Assembly (NCBI GenBank): GCA_942486035.1
Contig: CALNXK010000013.1
Location: forward strand, 4,312,001-4,376,000
Length of the DNA: 64,000 bases
Direction of reading: 5' to 3'
Origin: Porites lobata
Lineage: Eukaryota > Cnidaria > Anthozoa > Scleractinia > Poritidae
The translations under genes and the position numbers were made by a program. The notes under the pieces are model-generated. The model was given only the letters and a program-made list of their open reading frames with translations, searched no databases and was not told the origin of the DNA. Below are positions 35,201 to 45,285 of the stretch, in pieces (positions within the stretch are counted from its first letter, which is position 1; each line of letters opens with the position of its first letter).

Positions 35201-38200
35201 TCGTACCCCGCCCCGCTTGGTTTGAAATTGGGCAATAGCAGGCAATAGGTAAAAGTGCGGACGATTAGCATAACAGAAAATGCGGACGATTCAGCCTTTC
35301 AGTTAATCAGAATCGGATAATCTTAAAGTCAAAACCAAGGTGTATTTCATTCAAAGGACACAGACAATTGAACCAGTTAAAATCATTTGCTTATGACGCA
35401 AAGCGCGGGAAAATGCATGCGAGCGTGACACAATCGGTTTTGGTTTTCCTTCTGATTGGATAAAAAAGTGGCGCGAATCTTTTAAGCCAATCACGTAGCG
35501 TAGTAAACGCAAAACCAATTACCTTTCGACACTCAAATGAAAACCGCTCTATATAATTCATTTATTGATTCAATCATCATTAGTTCATTCATTCAACTAT
35601 TCGTTTAATGTCTTTAATCATTATAGTTAATCATTCAGCTAATCAGCCTGTCATTTAGCAAGCTAACGCTGCCGTGACGGTATTGCACGCCAAAAACAAC
35701 AGTCAGTAATCTTTTTTCTCTCAGTTTTTATTACCTTAATTTGACTGTCTTCTCGGATGTAAACCCAGTTGAGGTCGTCTGCAGTATAAGACACTGAGAA
35801 CTTTGTCACCCACTGGTCGCGTCATGGCGACCCTGAGTGGCCACGCCTCTTATTTTGAACAGGCGACCCAGTTTAACCTGGAATTAGAAGATACACAGAG
35901 CTGAGTCCATTGTTCTTAGCCGAAGAAGCAGTTTCTTTGACAGCTAAGTTCACTTTAGTTTCACATACCAGTTTTAAAGGATCTTAACCATGGGAATCAA
36001 ATGTAATTTAATATTTAATGAACATTCAGCTTTCAAACTAGATCTTCACGAGAATAGTGCTGGGAAAACGTCTGATGTTAAATAGGATCTAGACTGAGAC
36101 ATCTTAATTTTAAAAGTACAAAATAAGACGCTTTTTACAAAAACTCACCAAGGGGTTTGCTTTTGTTAGTCATGTGCAATATTTTTATTCTTCACCGAGA
36201 AATTTGAAATATACACTTTTTAGTAAACTCTAGCTACACAGCTCATGGAAGGAAGACTCCCTATAATGCAAAGCTTTAATTGCTACTGGCCCTTATTGCA
36301 AGTTCACTGAGCACTTTACAGTGGTAAAAACAAAGTTAGCTAGCAACGCGTCAATGGATGAGAGATAATGTCATAAATGGCCTGTAGACACAATTGCGCA
36401 CCTGAAGCCACTGATTGGCATTATTTTGTTTAGCAGACCAACAATATTTCCCGCCATTTGGTAACAAATTAAGCCTGCCTCGGTCTGGAAGGTAGCTAGC
36501 ACTGTGATATGATGACGCAGAGAATGCTTCTTCAGGAATTCTACCGTCTTCCACCCCCACTGGCATTAGGCAGCTCTTCACTAGATAAAATATCAAATTT
36601 AAACGATATCAAAATATGGACATGCAGCTTGCGTTGTTCGTCCGCTGGTAACTCAATGCTCAAAATTCCAGTAAAACTATCCACAAAAAAAGTATTTAAA
36701 TCAGAAATGAGGAAAAGACGGTTAAGAGATTTGTAGCTTTTTTCACGCGTGATGTTACAACAAGTAATGCAGTTGATGCTAATAAGGAATCAATAAAATA
36801 AGAGAAAAGAAAGATGGAAACATACTAAGATATGAAGTAACACAAGATACCTACCACTTCGACAGCCATACAGTTCAGTTCTCAGGCAAGGAACATTAAA
36901 ATTGTGGGTCAGTGGATGAAAGCGGATAAAGCGAGCTTCGATGTGGGGATTTAAGGTGTGTATAATTACTGTGTTCCTGTCAGTGTTCCCAGCAAACACC
37001 TGAGGAAAGTTACAGTGTAGTTAACAGTTGTGAAGACTCTACCCCAGTGGATGAGTAGTTAGCAGTTACATTTGTATAGTTTACTTTCGACTGGATGCCA
37101 TTATATTCGTTTAAAAACTTCAAATACCAACCCTGTAAGTTTCTACACAGTCCTAAGATCTTATTTTTGGTGCTTTCTCAAAACCAAAACTGATGGTTTA
37201 GGGTAACGGCTCATGTTTCGATTTTCGTGAAGATGTTTGAAGTTTGGTTTCAATGTTTAAATTACCATGTAATTTTCAATGTTGTTTTTAATGTTATCAA
37301 GGTTCTATATAATTTATGCTTTGTTACAAAAATCGGCATTAGTAAGCTTGTATAAATTGATGTTTAATTACGTATAAATTTACGTCCAAATACAGAAAAT
37401 CACTTCAAAATCCGAAATAAGAGTAGTTTTGTTGGCCAGTTCTATTGATAGGTGATACATCAACACAAACCGATGCACCCCCTCTCAATCATCAGTCAGT
37501 CAGCTACCAGCCGGTTTATTACTCACAGTGCATAAGTCAAATTACGCACAGATCACAAGTACTCTACAAATATGATGTTACACTCTTATTTTTAATAAGA
37601 ATGTTGTTTTTCCGGCCCAGGCTGAATATTCTTTTTCTTCTGCCAATTTTAGGCTGAAAATATTCTTGTATTATTCTTAGTTTATAGCTCATGACATTTC
37701 CATTTTAGACCATATTGGGGGTATCAGTTACAGTTAGTGCATGTTTTCTCGTTTTGTTACCTAGTTTTCCCCTTTAGAGAATGGAATAAGTGGAAAACAT
37801 ATAATTGTATTGTATTTACAGCATTTGAACACAAAAATATATCCTTTTCAATATCTCAGTCTGGGGTTTATTCTTAAAATATTCTTAAAATTTTGCGCAT
37901 TTCAGCCTTGATATTCTTATAATATATATTCTTATAGAAAAAAAAGAGTGTACTCCAGCAGTCTCAGTCTGTATTGTAGTCCGTTTGACTGACTGACTGA
38001 TAAACTTGAGCCCTCTCCCAGCTCCAGTCTACAACCGAGAACTTATTCGTAGGTTATTCGTTTACTACTGGAATAGACTTTGGCTTCCTGAGTCCCATAA
38101 CATTTGGAATCTCTCTTGTTACCTTATCTACGGCTCGTTGCTTGTACCAAGTCCAGTGAATCCCGTCCACACTGTACGAGAGTTTGTATGTTTTAACTCT

Positions 38201-41052
38201 GTCCTCGCTGTTGTACCGCCCCTGTGTTGCCACCTTAGTAACAGCAGTTATTTCCCCTAGGTTGATCTGCAGCCACTGATTAGAACTGTTGAGTTTCGGG
38301 CACCAAGCAGCGATATGTTTACCGTCACTTAAAAGGTTTAGTCTCGCAAGTGCAGGCTCGTGCCGGTTGTCGTAGCTGCCTGAAGCTGTGAATGCACTGT
38401 CAGGAATGCGCATGTCCTCCACACCAAGTGGCATTGAACAACTGTGAACTACAAAAATAGACACCAAGTGATCAAATACTTGTAATCGTATTTGTTGGGA
38501 CCAATTGAGGCGGCTGATTGATTTTGAAAATAATTCCACTATTTATTATGACTAGTAATAGTTGACACTACAGCTGCCCCCGCTCTGTATATTGTCGGGC
38601 AATAGTATTTCTTGCTCGTTGTGTAGCTCTTTGAAAAATACCGATTTCATTATGAAGATGTTCACACATATTCCATACAATAGGTGAGGTAAATTCAGGA
38701 AACGCAAGGTTCCATGCACAGTTTCGGTTCGATTTACACAGCTTTGATCAAAACATTCTCAGTTTCGAGAATACCGGTAGTTTATTCTAAACCATAAGAA
38801 AAGATTTAATAAGAAGTTTAATTTTTCGCTATTTCTATTTCACTTTTTACATTTAGTTCATTTTATTTGCCGGAAAGTAAGCCTTAGAAAATAAAAGGAC
38901 GTTTGATGAAATCACGCTCGCGCATTCTAGTCTTATTTTAAACTTTATCGCGGAAGGACATCTGTGAGCAAGGAATAAGTCAGCACAGAATTTGATGATC
39001 GGCGAATTTCTGTGATCGCCATCGTTCTGCTAGTGATAGCCTAGCCGTTGAATCATTCACTCGTCTTGCTTGTTTGGGGCCAAGTCTTATTCCGGTCAAA
39101 GAAAGAGAAAGAGTGTCTGGCAAGGTTTCCAATCAAAGATTTGTGAACTCGTGTCTGGCAAAACTCACTTGGTTTTAAAATATACACTGTTATACGCACC
39201 TTATAACTTCATCTGTGCTTAACGAGTGTCTTTTGGTTTATAACTTTCATAACAACTGCTCCACAGAATGTCACTGATAACACGTAACGCAGAAGAGTAT
39301 CGAAGTATGACTGCACAAAATCTACCTATTGTAAGCGGTCCCTACGGGATTTTTTGTGTTTTACGTCATCCTAACCATTTCGTGCTTGCGGGCGCAAACA
39401 ATAGAAATGTCATCATTACCTACCGATTTCTCGCGGCCCCTGTTCAAGCAAATCGAGAGTTTTTCTATATTGACTGTACGACTGTATATTTCAACTGTAA
39501 GTACTTTCCTTAATATACGCGCGAGTAACTAGAGTGCATCCTCGGGATTTCGCCTTCTGGGCGAAATCCCTGCGGGGGCAACAATTTCAATACATTACAT
39601 TCATAAAGAGATGAATTACATGTTACTAATTACAAGTGATTTCGTTTACTTATCTCTTACTTAATAACCAAATTGGTAAAAGAAAACGGTATTTACGAAG
39701 TGTACTACCGTCCTTCGATGTCCTGTACGTTTTCCGATTAAATATGACGAGATTCACGTCATGGCGCGTCGTCTGATTAATTTTTTCTTCTACAGTCATT
39801 ACAGATATGAGGCGTGATCCTACCTCAAAGATGCTGCCCTTTGTTTCTAATCAAATCGCCTCTATTTAACCAAGTTTCGTTCATACAGTTTGCCTGCTCT
39901 ATCTTTTCCGATTCCATACTATTGCTCCCTACAGTTAATCACGTTCAATATTTATTGTTTAGACATCATGTACACAAAATGAACTCTTCCCGCTGAAAGT
40001 AATTTCAACTTAAATCATACCAAACTGATTAACGTACCATTTCGGCAACCATACACCTCAGCTCTTAGACAAGTATATCCGTAGTATGTTTTGGGGTGAA
40101 AGCGAATGAATCGAGCATTGAATGCTGTCACCAGTAAGTGTTCCACTAATGTATTTCTGTCCTTGTTACCTGAAAAGGCCTGAAAAAAGAAATAAAAAAG
40201 TTTAAAATATAAAATAAAGTTAAGAGGGATAGAACAAAGAAAACAAAGGCAGGATAAGAATTAAATTGCCCGGAATTATTAAGCAATAAACGTGACATAC
40301 AAGTCATGGCAAAATGAGAACATTCATTATAACATAAGAAAGTTCGTATCACAGATACAGATTTAGGGGCTTTTTGACTATGATAATGACATCAAAAAGG
40401 TAATACCTACAACTTTGGACAAAACGTATTGGACAAACTTCAAAACAATACCTATTCAGTTTTCCTGTCATTCTGGCAAATAGGGAAACCGTCGCCAAAC
40501 CGAATGACTATTTCCCCCTTCCTCTTATCCAGTTTTGTTTAGGGTAACACCAGAATTATACACGTCAGTTTTTAAACCAAAGCAATATTGAATAGGGGAG
40601 TGGGGAGGGGGCTTACTCTTTTCTGTTTTGAGGGGATGCTCCTGTGGGGCAAAAGTTAAAAAAAATTAGATAGAACTGTCTCATCAGTTTTGTCCATGAA
40701 TGAAGCAGTTGATGATTATCACTGACCCACGTGACACTGTTTTCCTTGTACTCGGCCCAGTGTATTCCGTCCATGCTGTAAGAGAGAGTGAACTTTGTTA
40801 CCCAGTGGTTACCGTCCTGTTGTCCTTGGGTTGCAACTTTAGTCACTAGCACCAGCTCTCCAAAGTCAATTTGCAGCCATTGTTTGCCGTCGTTAGTTTT
40901 TGCACACCAGGCTCCATATCCTTTACTACTACCCTGTAAGTTCAATCTCGCTCTTGCTGGGGCATACTTGGCTTGAAGGCTGGAAGACGCAGAAAACGCT
41001 GCATCTGATACATGGCCATTCTCCAAACCAAGAGGAAGGGAGCAGCGGTATA
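29290..41052 (-). CDS. multi-domain discoidin (F5/8 type C) protein gene
   Basis: Five tandem F5/8C domains lie on the minus strand, in transcript order H (41052-40038), G/F (38448-36855), E/D (36580-33032), C (32005-30862) and A (30349-29311, possibly to 29290). F5/8C domains bind cell-surface or matrix carbohydrates and phospholipids, so an extracellular adhesion or recognition role is expected. Each domain is encoded by two exons split at the same point. The first exon starts in phase 1 just before the domain's first Cys and ends in phase 0; the second carries ARFxRxxP and the closing R-x-E-x-YGC motif. Most second exons end in phase 1, so each pair is a symmetrical 1-1 module able to duplicate without frame loss. 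The 5' end (signal peptide exon) was not found. The domain at 59.8-60.8 kb could be an upstream part of this gene or a separate duplicated gene. The reading of A as last domain is uncertain. Confidence 0.7.
29311..30349 (-). CDS. discoidin domain A (two exons)
   Basis: Exon a is 30349-30024 and exon b is 29454-29311. Exon a encodes the first Cys (HRCSMSLGIEDG), RLNL, GAWCAK, WLQIDLG and TKVATQGR, ending at AAG/gtaaca. Exon b encodes GNYDRDSIVVHDF, ARFVRIHPLSW and LRAELYGC. A good donor (AGG/gtgagag) follows in phase 0, unlike the phase-1 ends of the other domains. Read-through instead gives nine further codons and a TAG at 29292-29290, making this a possible terminal exon. The pair is duplicated at 60830-59793. 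Confidence 0.8.
30862..32005 (-). CDS. discoidin domain C (two exons)
   Basis: Exon a is 32005-31677, with acceptor aaacag and donor AAG/gtatga. It encodes SCFLPLGMESG, GAWCAK, NQWLQISFG, TKVATQGRYD and SLSYSVDGAHW. Exon b is 31003-30862, with acceptor gtcag and donor GAAG/gtaatt; it encodes FGGNVDRHT, ARYLRFHPKTW and CMRAEVYGC. All domain landmarks are intact and both reading frames are clean. The b exon ends in phase 1, which joins in frame to exon a of domain A. Confidence 0.82.
31405..31475 (+). repeat. polypurine tract
   Basis: About 70 bases are almost purely A and G on the plus strand (polypyrimidine on the transcribed minus strand). The tract lies inside the intron between the two exons of domain C. 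Confidence 0.5.
33783..33891. mobile_element. short foldback MITE (TGACGCGTCA ends)
   Basis: TGACGCGTCA stands at both ends, and about 40 bp of each arm are inverted copies ending in TTCTGATTGGT. Only a short spacer separates the arms. It abuts the 1-kb inverted repeat that starts near 33893. Confidence 0.65.
33892..34924 (+). repeat. 1-kb inverted dispersed repeat, copy 1
   Basis: The sequence matches the reverse complement of about 38552-39578 along its whole length. It contains a TATATATAAA near 34296 and an AATAAA near 34609 in the same direction, a layout reminiscent of an LTR with promoter and poly(A) signal, and a candidate TG...CA frame (TGCCCC to AGTCA). No convincing target duplication was found, so the LTR reading is tentative. 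It has no coding capacity and lies in the discoidin intron between exons D and E2. Confidence 0.65.
36855..38448 (-). CDS. discoidin domain G/F (two exons)
   Basis: Exon a is 38448-38123 (acceptor ttgtag, donor AAG/gtaaca), encoding VHSCSMPLGVEDMRIPDSAF, NQWLQINLGE, TKVATQGRYN and LSYSVDGIHW. Exon b is 36999-36855 (acceptor tcag, donor AAGTG/gtaggt), encoding FAGNTDRNTVIIH, ARFIRFHPL and LRTELYGC. In place of the usual GAWCAK it has AAWCPK. Frames are intact and phases fit the 1-0-1 pattern. Confidence 0.82.
38552..39578 (-). repeat. 1-kb inverted dispersed repeat, copy 2
   Basis: This is the reverse complement of 33892-34924, somewhat diverged with small indels. It lies between discoidin domains G/F and H. 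The two copies enclose domain G/F and part of E/D in a large inverted arrangement. Confidence 0.65.
40038..41052 (-). CDS. discoidin domain H (two exons)
   Basis: Exon a is 41052-40727 (acceptor tttag), encoding YRCSLPLGLENG, DAAFSAS, RLNL, GAWCAKTNDGKQWLQIDFGE, TKVATQGQQD and LSYSMDGIHW. It ends at ACGTGG/gtcagt, a weaker donor than in the other domains. Exon b is 40179-40038 (acceptor ttcag, donor AAATG/gtacgt), encoding FSGNKDRNTLVEH, ARFIRFHPKTY and LRAEVYGC. It is the most 5' domain of the array. No signal peptide exon was found upstream before the Polinton-like element. Confidence 0.82.
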
Positions 41053-44000
41053 CTAAATTGAAAGAAAGCCACACTGTCAATTTTATATTTTAAGAAGAAA
41101 TTGCTCAAAGATCAGAGATAGCCTTTGTTGCGTCACCAGCCACTCGGAGATTCAGCGCCGTGTCGCACGAAGGGTTCGCTGGAAAACTACTGTACCCTAT
41201 GAAACCGCAATGAGCGCGAATATAATATACAACTGTACCCTTAAGGTGAGGTGAATAGTAGTGGTATACCGAGCCGCAAAGCGCACAGGTATATAACTCA
41301 TGTATCACTATTCACAGACCCTGACCCAGTCAGTTGAATAAAGAAAGAAAAAGGACTAATTTTTGAAAATAAAAGATTTCATTTATTGAGTATTTTGTTT
41401 ACGTTTTAATTGACAGTGTTTTCGGGGATTTTTACCATTTACCAAGTGCATTTTTAAGATTTTGTTGCAACTAATAACAACATAATTTTCTACCAGCCAG
41501 TAGACACCGACCAGCCTAATTTCATAGTTTTCTTGGTGATTTGTTAGAACAGTCGCCCAATTTATTGCTAAAATCTCGCCTTCCAAAACCCTCGCGAAAC
41601 AAGACTCCATTTTGACCCACGTCACCAAAGAGTGAAGAAGCAGACAACACGACGTCAGTGAAAATGCTAAAGCGCGCAAAAAAGGCTGAACACTACTTCC
41701 GGTACTCAATTTGCCACTCTGCTATTTGTCGAGTCAGTTTTCAGATCTGCGCTCGCCGTCGTCGATAGAGACTATCGTCACCTCTTCTTTGCTAAATCTG
41801 CCAATGATTTTCCGAGTTACGAGACCCAATCAAAACGCGCCAAATTTCCATCCACTAATTTCATACCGGTACTAAAGCTCTGTATACATGCACTGACAGG
41901 CTTTCAAATGTTGGCATAATCCACACACTGGGTACGTACTATAAAGAGTTTTTCTAATCGCCTCCAACCGCTAAAAATAGTCAAGATAACTCTGATGGCA
42001 GCGGAAAGCGCACTAAACTGTTCGCCTAGAACCGCACTGAATACGGAATTAGCTGTAATTAGCATAGACTGCAAACAGTCGGTTTTTTCTCAAAACCAGT
42101 AAAGAAATAGGTAAAGCGTAACGTAATCGGTAAAGTGTGGCGTAAGAGTCTTACGCGCACGAAGCGTGCGACTCTCACACGCCCATGAGGCGAGAGAAAA
42201 GCCTACCTTTTGTTTGACTGCTCGCGTGTATTTGAATACGCGTTTTGCAGTCTACAATTAGCAATTTTAACCAATTTTTTAAAATGATCTTAACTTGGAA
42301 AAACAAGCTATTAGTATAATAGCCCGTTTTAAAGAGTTATTTATCCAATAAAAAAACTGTTATTTAAACATTACTTGTAATCACCTAACAAAGGATTCGT
42401 GTAGATACTTCTTTTGTGGAGTAAAATTTGATTGCCTTGTTCATGATTTCCACGATTCAGTAACTGAAAGAAAATGAACAAAAGTATCCTAATTCAAGAA
42501 CTGATATGCTCAACATATTATAAATAAATATAAACAAACAATTATGCCTTCAACTTGCATGATATCTTGTTACTTTTAAAATATTTAGAAGCTGTTTTAA
42601 TTTTTTTTTTGTACCACGTACTGATATTATATTAAAAACGTACCATACTCTGTGGCTAAGCGTAATTTTGTCTGCTAAGATTTCCTAATAAGTATCATAT
42701 GAATTAAACCAAAATTAATGTTATACTCTTGCTAATTGCCGATTTGTGACCATATAATGAAACCAGGCTTCTTAAACGGGGCCGTGGACTGAAACATCAC
42801 CGAAGCGAAAAGATTAAAGCGAAGCTGATGATCAACAATTGAGCCATTCTTTTCTTTAAAAATCTGATATTGAAGTTATTTCTTCAACTGAAACTGAGAA
42901 AACGGCAAATATCTCGCGAAAGAAACACTATTCAAAGTTGACTACTTGCGTGAAAAAACTTAAATTTCTTGTAAGATAGGTGTTGACTCGAAGGCTATTT
43001 GCTGTTTTTGAGAACTTGAAAATTTTCAATCAATTGCAACATGTATACCTAATCATGACACTCTCACTATAGATGGTTTTCTCAGTGACGTCATCAAATA
43101 GTAAAGTCAAAATAGCGAGGTTTTACGAATTCTTATTTACACTAGGTTGAAGATACGCAAAAAACAAGTTTCCATTCCCGTATAACGTAACATGTTTCAT
43201 TTCGAAAATAGAGCAATTTGAACTTCCGAGTTTTCACAGTGCGTGACACCAAAATAGGAATGCTGTCTCCTTGAAAAAAAGTCTCGCCTCTTCATTATCA
43301 GCAGTATAACCATTTCAAGTATTAGAAAATATGTTTATGCGCACGTATTCTAGTTCTCGAGTGAAAAAAAAAACTTTTGTAGAAAAAGTGAACTCCAGAT
43401 GTTTTTGTTGATTTGCGGAGGCCATATTGGTGCACCAAAACGGTGCCCAATATGACGTCTCCATACAAAGCTCTACGAAGGTGCGTGAAACGTTTTGGCA
43501 AATAACTCAGAAACTGTGTGGGCCATAAAGACCTGAGATTTGGACAAATTGTTTATAAATTAGTCTTTTATAACATTTCATTTTCTTGGCTTCTTCCACT
43601 CGACGGTTTCCAATTTATTTTTTTGCTGCGTGATAGTGAAAACGATCTATACTGCCAGCTCTTGAATGACAAGTTCTTGAAAACCTCTTTTTTTCATCCC
43701 AAGGGAGATGAAACTGAAAAGCTAGCTAATTTTTCCAACTTGTGATATAAAATTCTTTTACCTTCCTTATAATTAGCATTTCAGACATAGGTGACTTTTA
43801 TTTTCCACCTTATATGAAGATAGCCTTTTTTCGTTGGTCGTGAGTATGCTTTGTTCAAGCAGTGTTTGTAAGACGGCATTTTAACAAGACTGACCGAGGA
43901 CCGAGTTCGTCAGTTATGACTTGATAAAATAACTAATCAACTCACAATTCTAGATATTATTTAATTATAACATGGTTAAAGTTATTTGCCGAAACAGCTG

Positions 44001-44181
44001 TCATTGAAAGCGGCCATGGCATAGATGCATGGTTCATGGGAGATATTAAGAAATGGAGGGCAAGACTCCTTTACAAGTTTTTTTTACTCGGCTTACAAGC
44101 GAAAGAACGGAAGTATGTCAAACTCATTTTTTAAAATGTATTTTGCCATATTCAGTTCAATAGCCACTGCTTGATAATTTT
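41053..44181. other. upstream of domain H; repeats and no clear gene
   Basis: A 108-codon minus-strand frame (41709-41383) begins with a hydrophobic stretch and ends in a TAA overlapping AATAAA (41387-41382), so a small single-exon gene is possible. It has no recognisable motif. The remainder contains short palindromic repeats (for example near 42160 and 43420-43460) and nothing else I can name. Confidence 0.4.
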
Positions 44182-44555
44182 AGTAGTTATAATAATACGC
44201 TTTCTGGCTCAGTCCCAAAGTACTTATTTTCATCATTTTTCTGCTTTTTTCCGTCATCCAATTTTTCCCCTACTACCAAATCACCCTGATTATTTCTGTC
44301 ACCAATTTCCATCATTAATCCAATTTCTCATTTGAGAAAAAAATTTCCTATACTTATCTCGGACAATTATAGTACTTTTTCATAACCCAAACTTAAATGT
44401 TTAATCAAAACAGGAAATAACGTGAAAACCTAATATTTCTGATAAATTCTAGTCATTAAACAACTTATGAGCTCGCTTCGCTCGCGGAAAAATCAGAAAA
44501 ATGATGGAAATAAGTACTTTGGGATCCAGCCAGAAAGCACATTATTATAACTACT
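44182..44555. repeat. foldback module nested in the left TIR
   Basis: The first about 65 bp (AGTAGTTATAATAATACGC..., with GCTTTCTGGCT and CCCAAAGTACTTATTT) recur inverted at 44490-44555, so the outer 374 bp of the TIR are themselves an inverted-repeat unit. The right TIR has the matching unit at 52484-52864. Confidence 0.75.
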
Positions 44556-45266
44556 CATATTTACTCAAACAAAAGGTTTTGATATTAGCGACCCGAACGA
44601 AGCCGAAGGCTGATTGAGGGAGCGTGAGTGAGTGAGCAGAGAGAACCACCAACCACAACAACAAAACAAACAACAAAACGTCCTAATATTATCTCATTGA
44701 ATATAATAATCCAAAAATCATATTATTATAACTACTAAAGACACACACTGATTTGGATCACTAGGGAAATCCCTTTTAGCAAACACCTGCCAGTTTTGAC
44801 CATGTTGAATATTTAATGATTTACGTTTCAGTTGCAGACAATGAAATGATTTGTCAAGATTTTGTGACAAATTTTATTTCCACCAAAATATTAATTTTAT
44901 ATGACATTCTCGGAAAACGGGAGGACTATGATGTAATCTCTTGGGGACTTCCCCAAGGAACATCTAAGTCTTTACGATTATCAAGTGATTTTTCAGTATA
45001 TATATCACGAGTTGGTTTTAAAAGTAAAGTTTGTCAGTAAAGTTTGTAAATATATCAACCCCAAGCGCAATGATTTGCATTTTAATTGAAAAACTTTTAA
45101 GTTAATTAACAATGTTATAACCTGCTATTATCAGTCACATTTGTTAAATTCTGATTCGTTGAGTAATGTAAATTAAAAGCAGGTGTTAAAAGCAGCGTTT
45201 TTAGTTTAGATAAGAAGATTTTTAGTTGATATAGAAAAAAGAAAATTGAAATTTTCAAAAAATAAT
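44182..45266 (+). repeat. left terminal inverted repeat
   Basis: It matches the reverse complement of 51783-52864 at roughly 85-90% by eye. It contains a nested foldback module (44182-44555) and a third copy of the end motif at 44721-44736. The inner boundary is near 45266, just before the start codon of the polymerase remnant. Confidence 0.85.
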
Positions 45267-45285
45267 TTAAGCATATGATAAAAGC

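Larger units (their letters stand above)
33032..36580 (-). pseudogene. discoidin domain E/D with extra intron and frameshift
   Basis: Here the domain is split over three exons. E1 is 36580-36402, encoding SCLMPVGVEDG, RLNLLPNGG and NQWLQ, ending at CAG/gtgcgc. E2 is 35877-35735 (acceptor ttccag), encoding VKLGRLFKIRGVATQGRHD. D is 33179-33032, encoding FFGNSDRTTVVKHFF, SIRFHPKAW and MRVEIYGC. The other domains have no intron between WLQ and the following residues, so a phase-0 intron of 524 bp appears to have been gained here. About 20 codons into E2 a one-base deletion relative to the other domains shifts the frame and gives a TGA; after the shift, WVTKFSVSY and the donor AAG/gtaata are again recognisable. 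E1 also lacks GAWCAK, having CWSAKQ. The module is probably broken, or the frameshift is a sequencing error. Confidence 0.65.

Noticed and set aside
41383..41709. 108-codon single-exon gene with signal-like N-terminus and overlapping AATAAA
   Set aside because: Suggestive, but no motif, no paralogue in the window and repeat-like flanks; left as a note.
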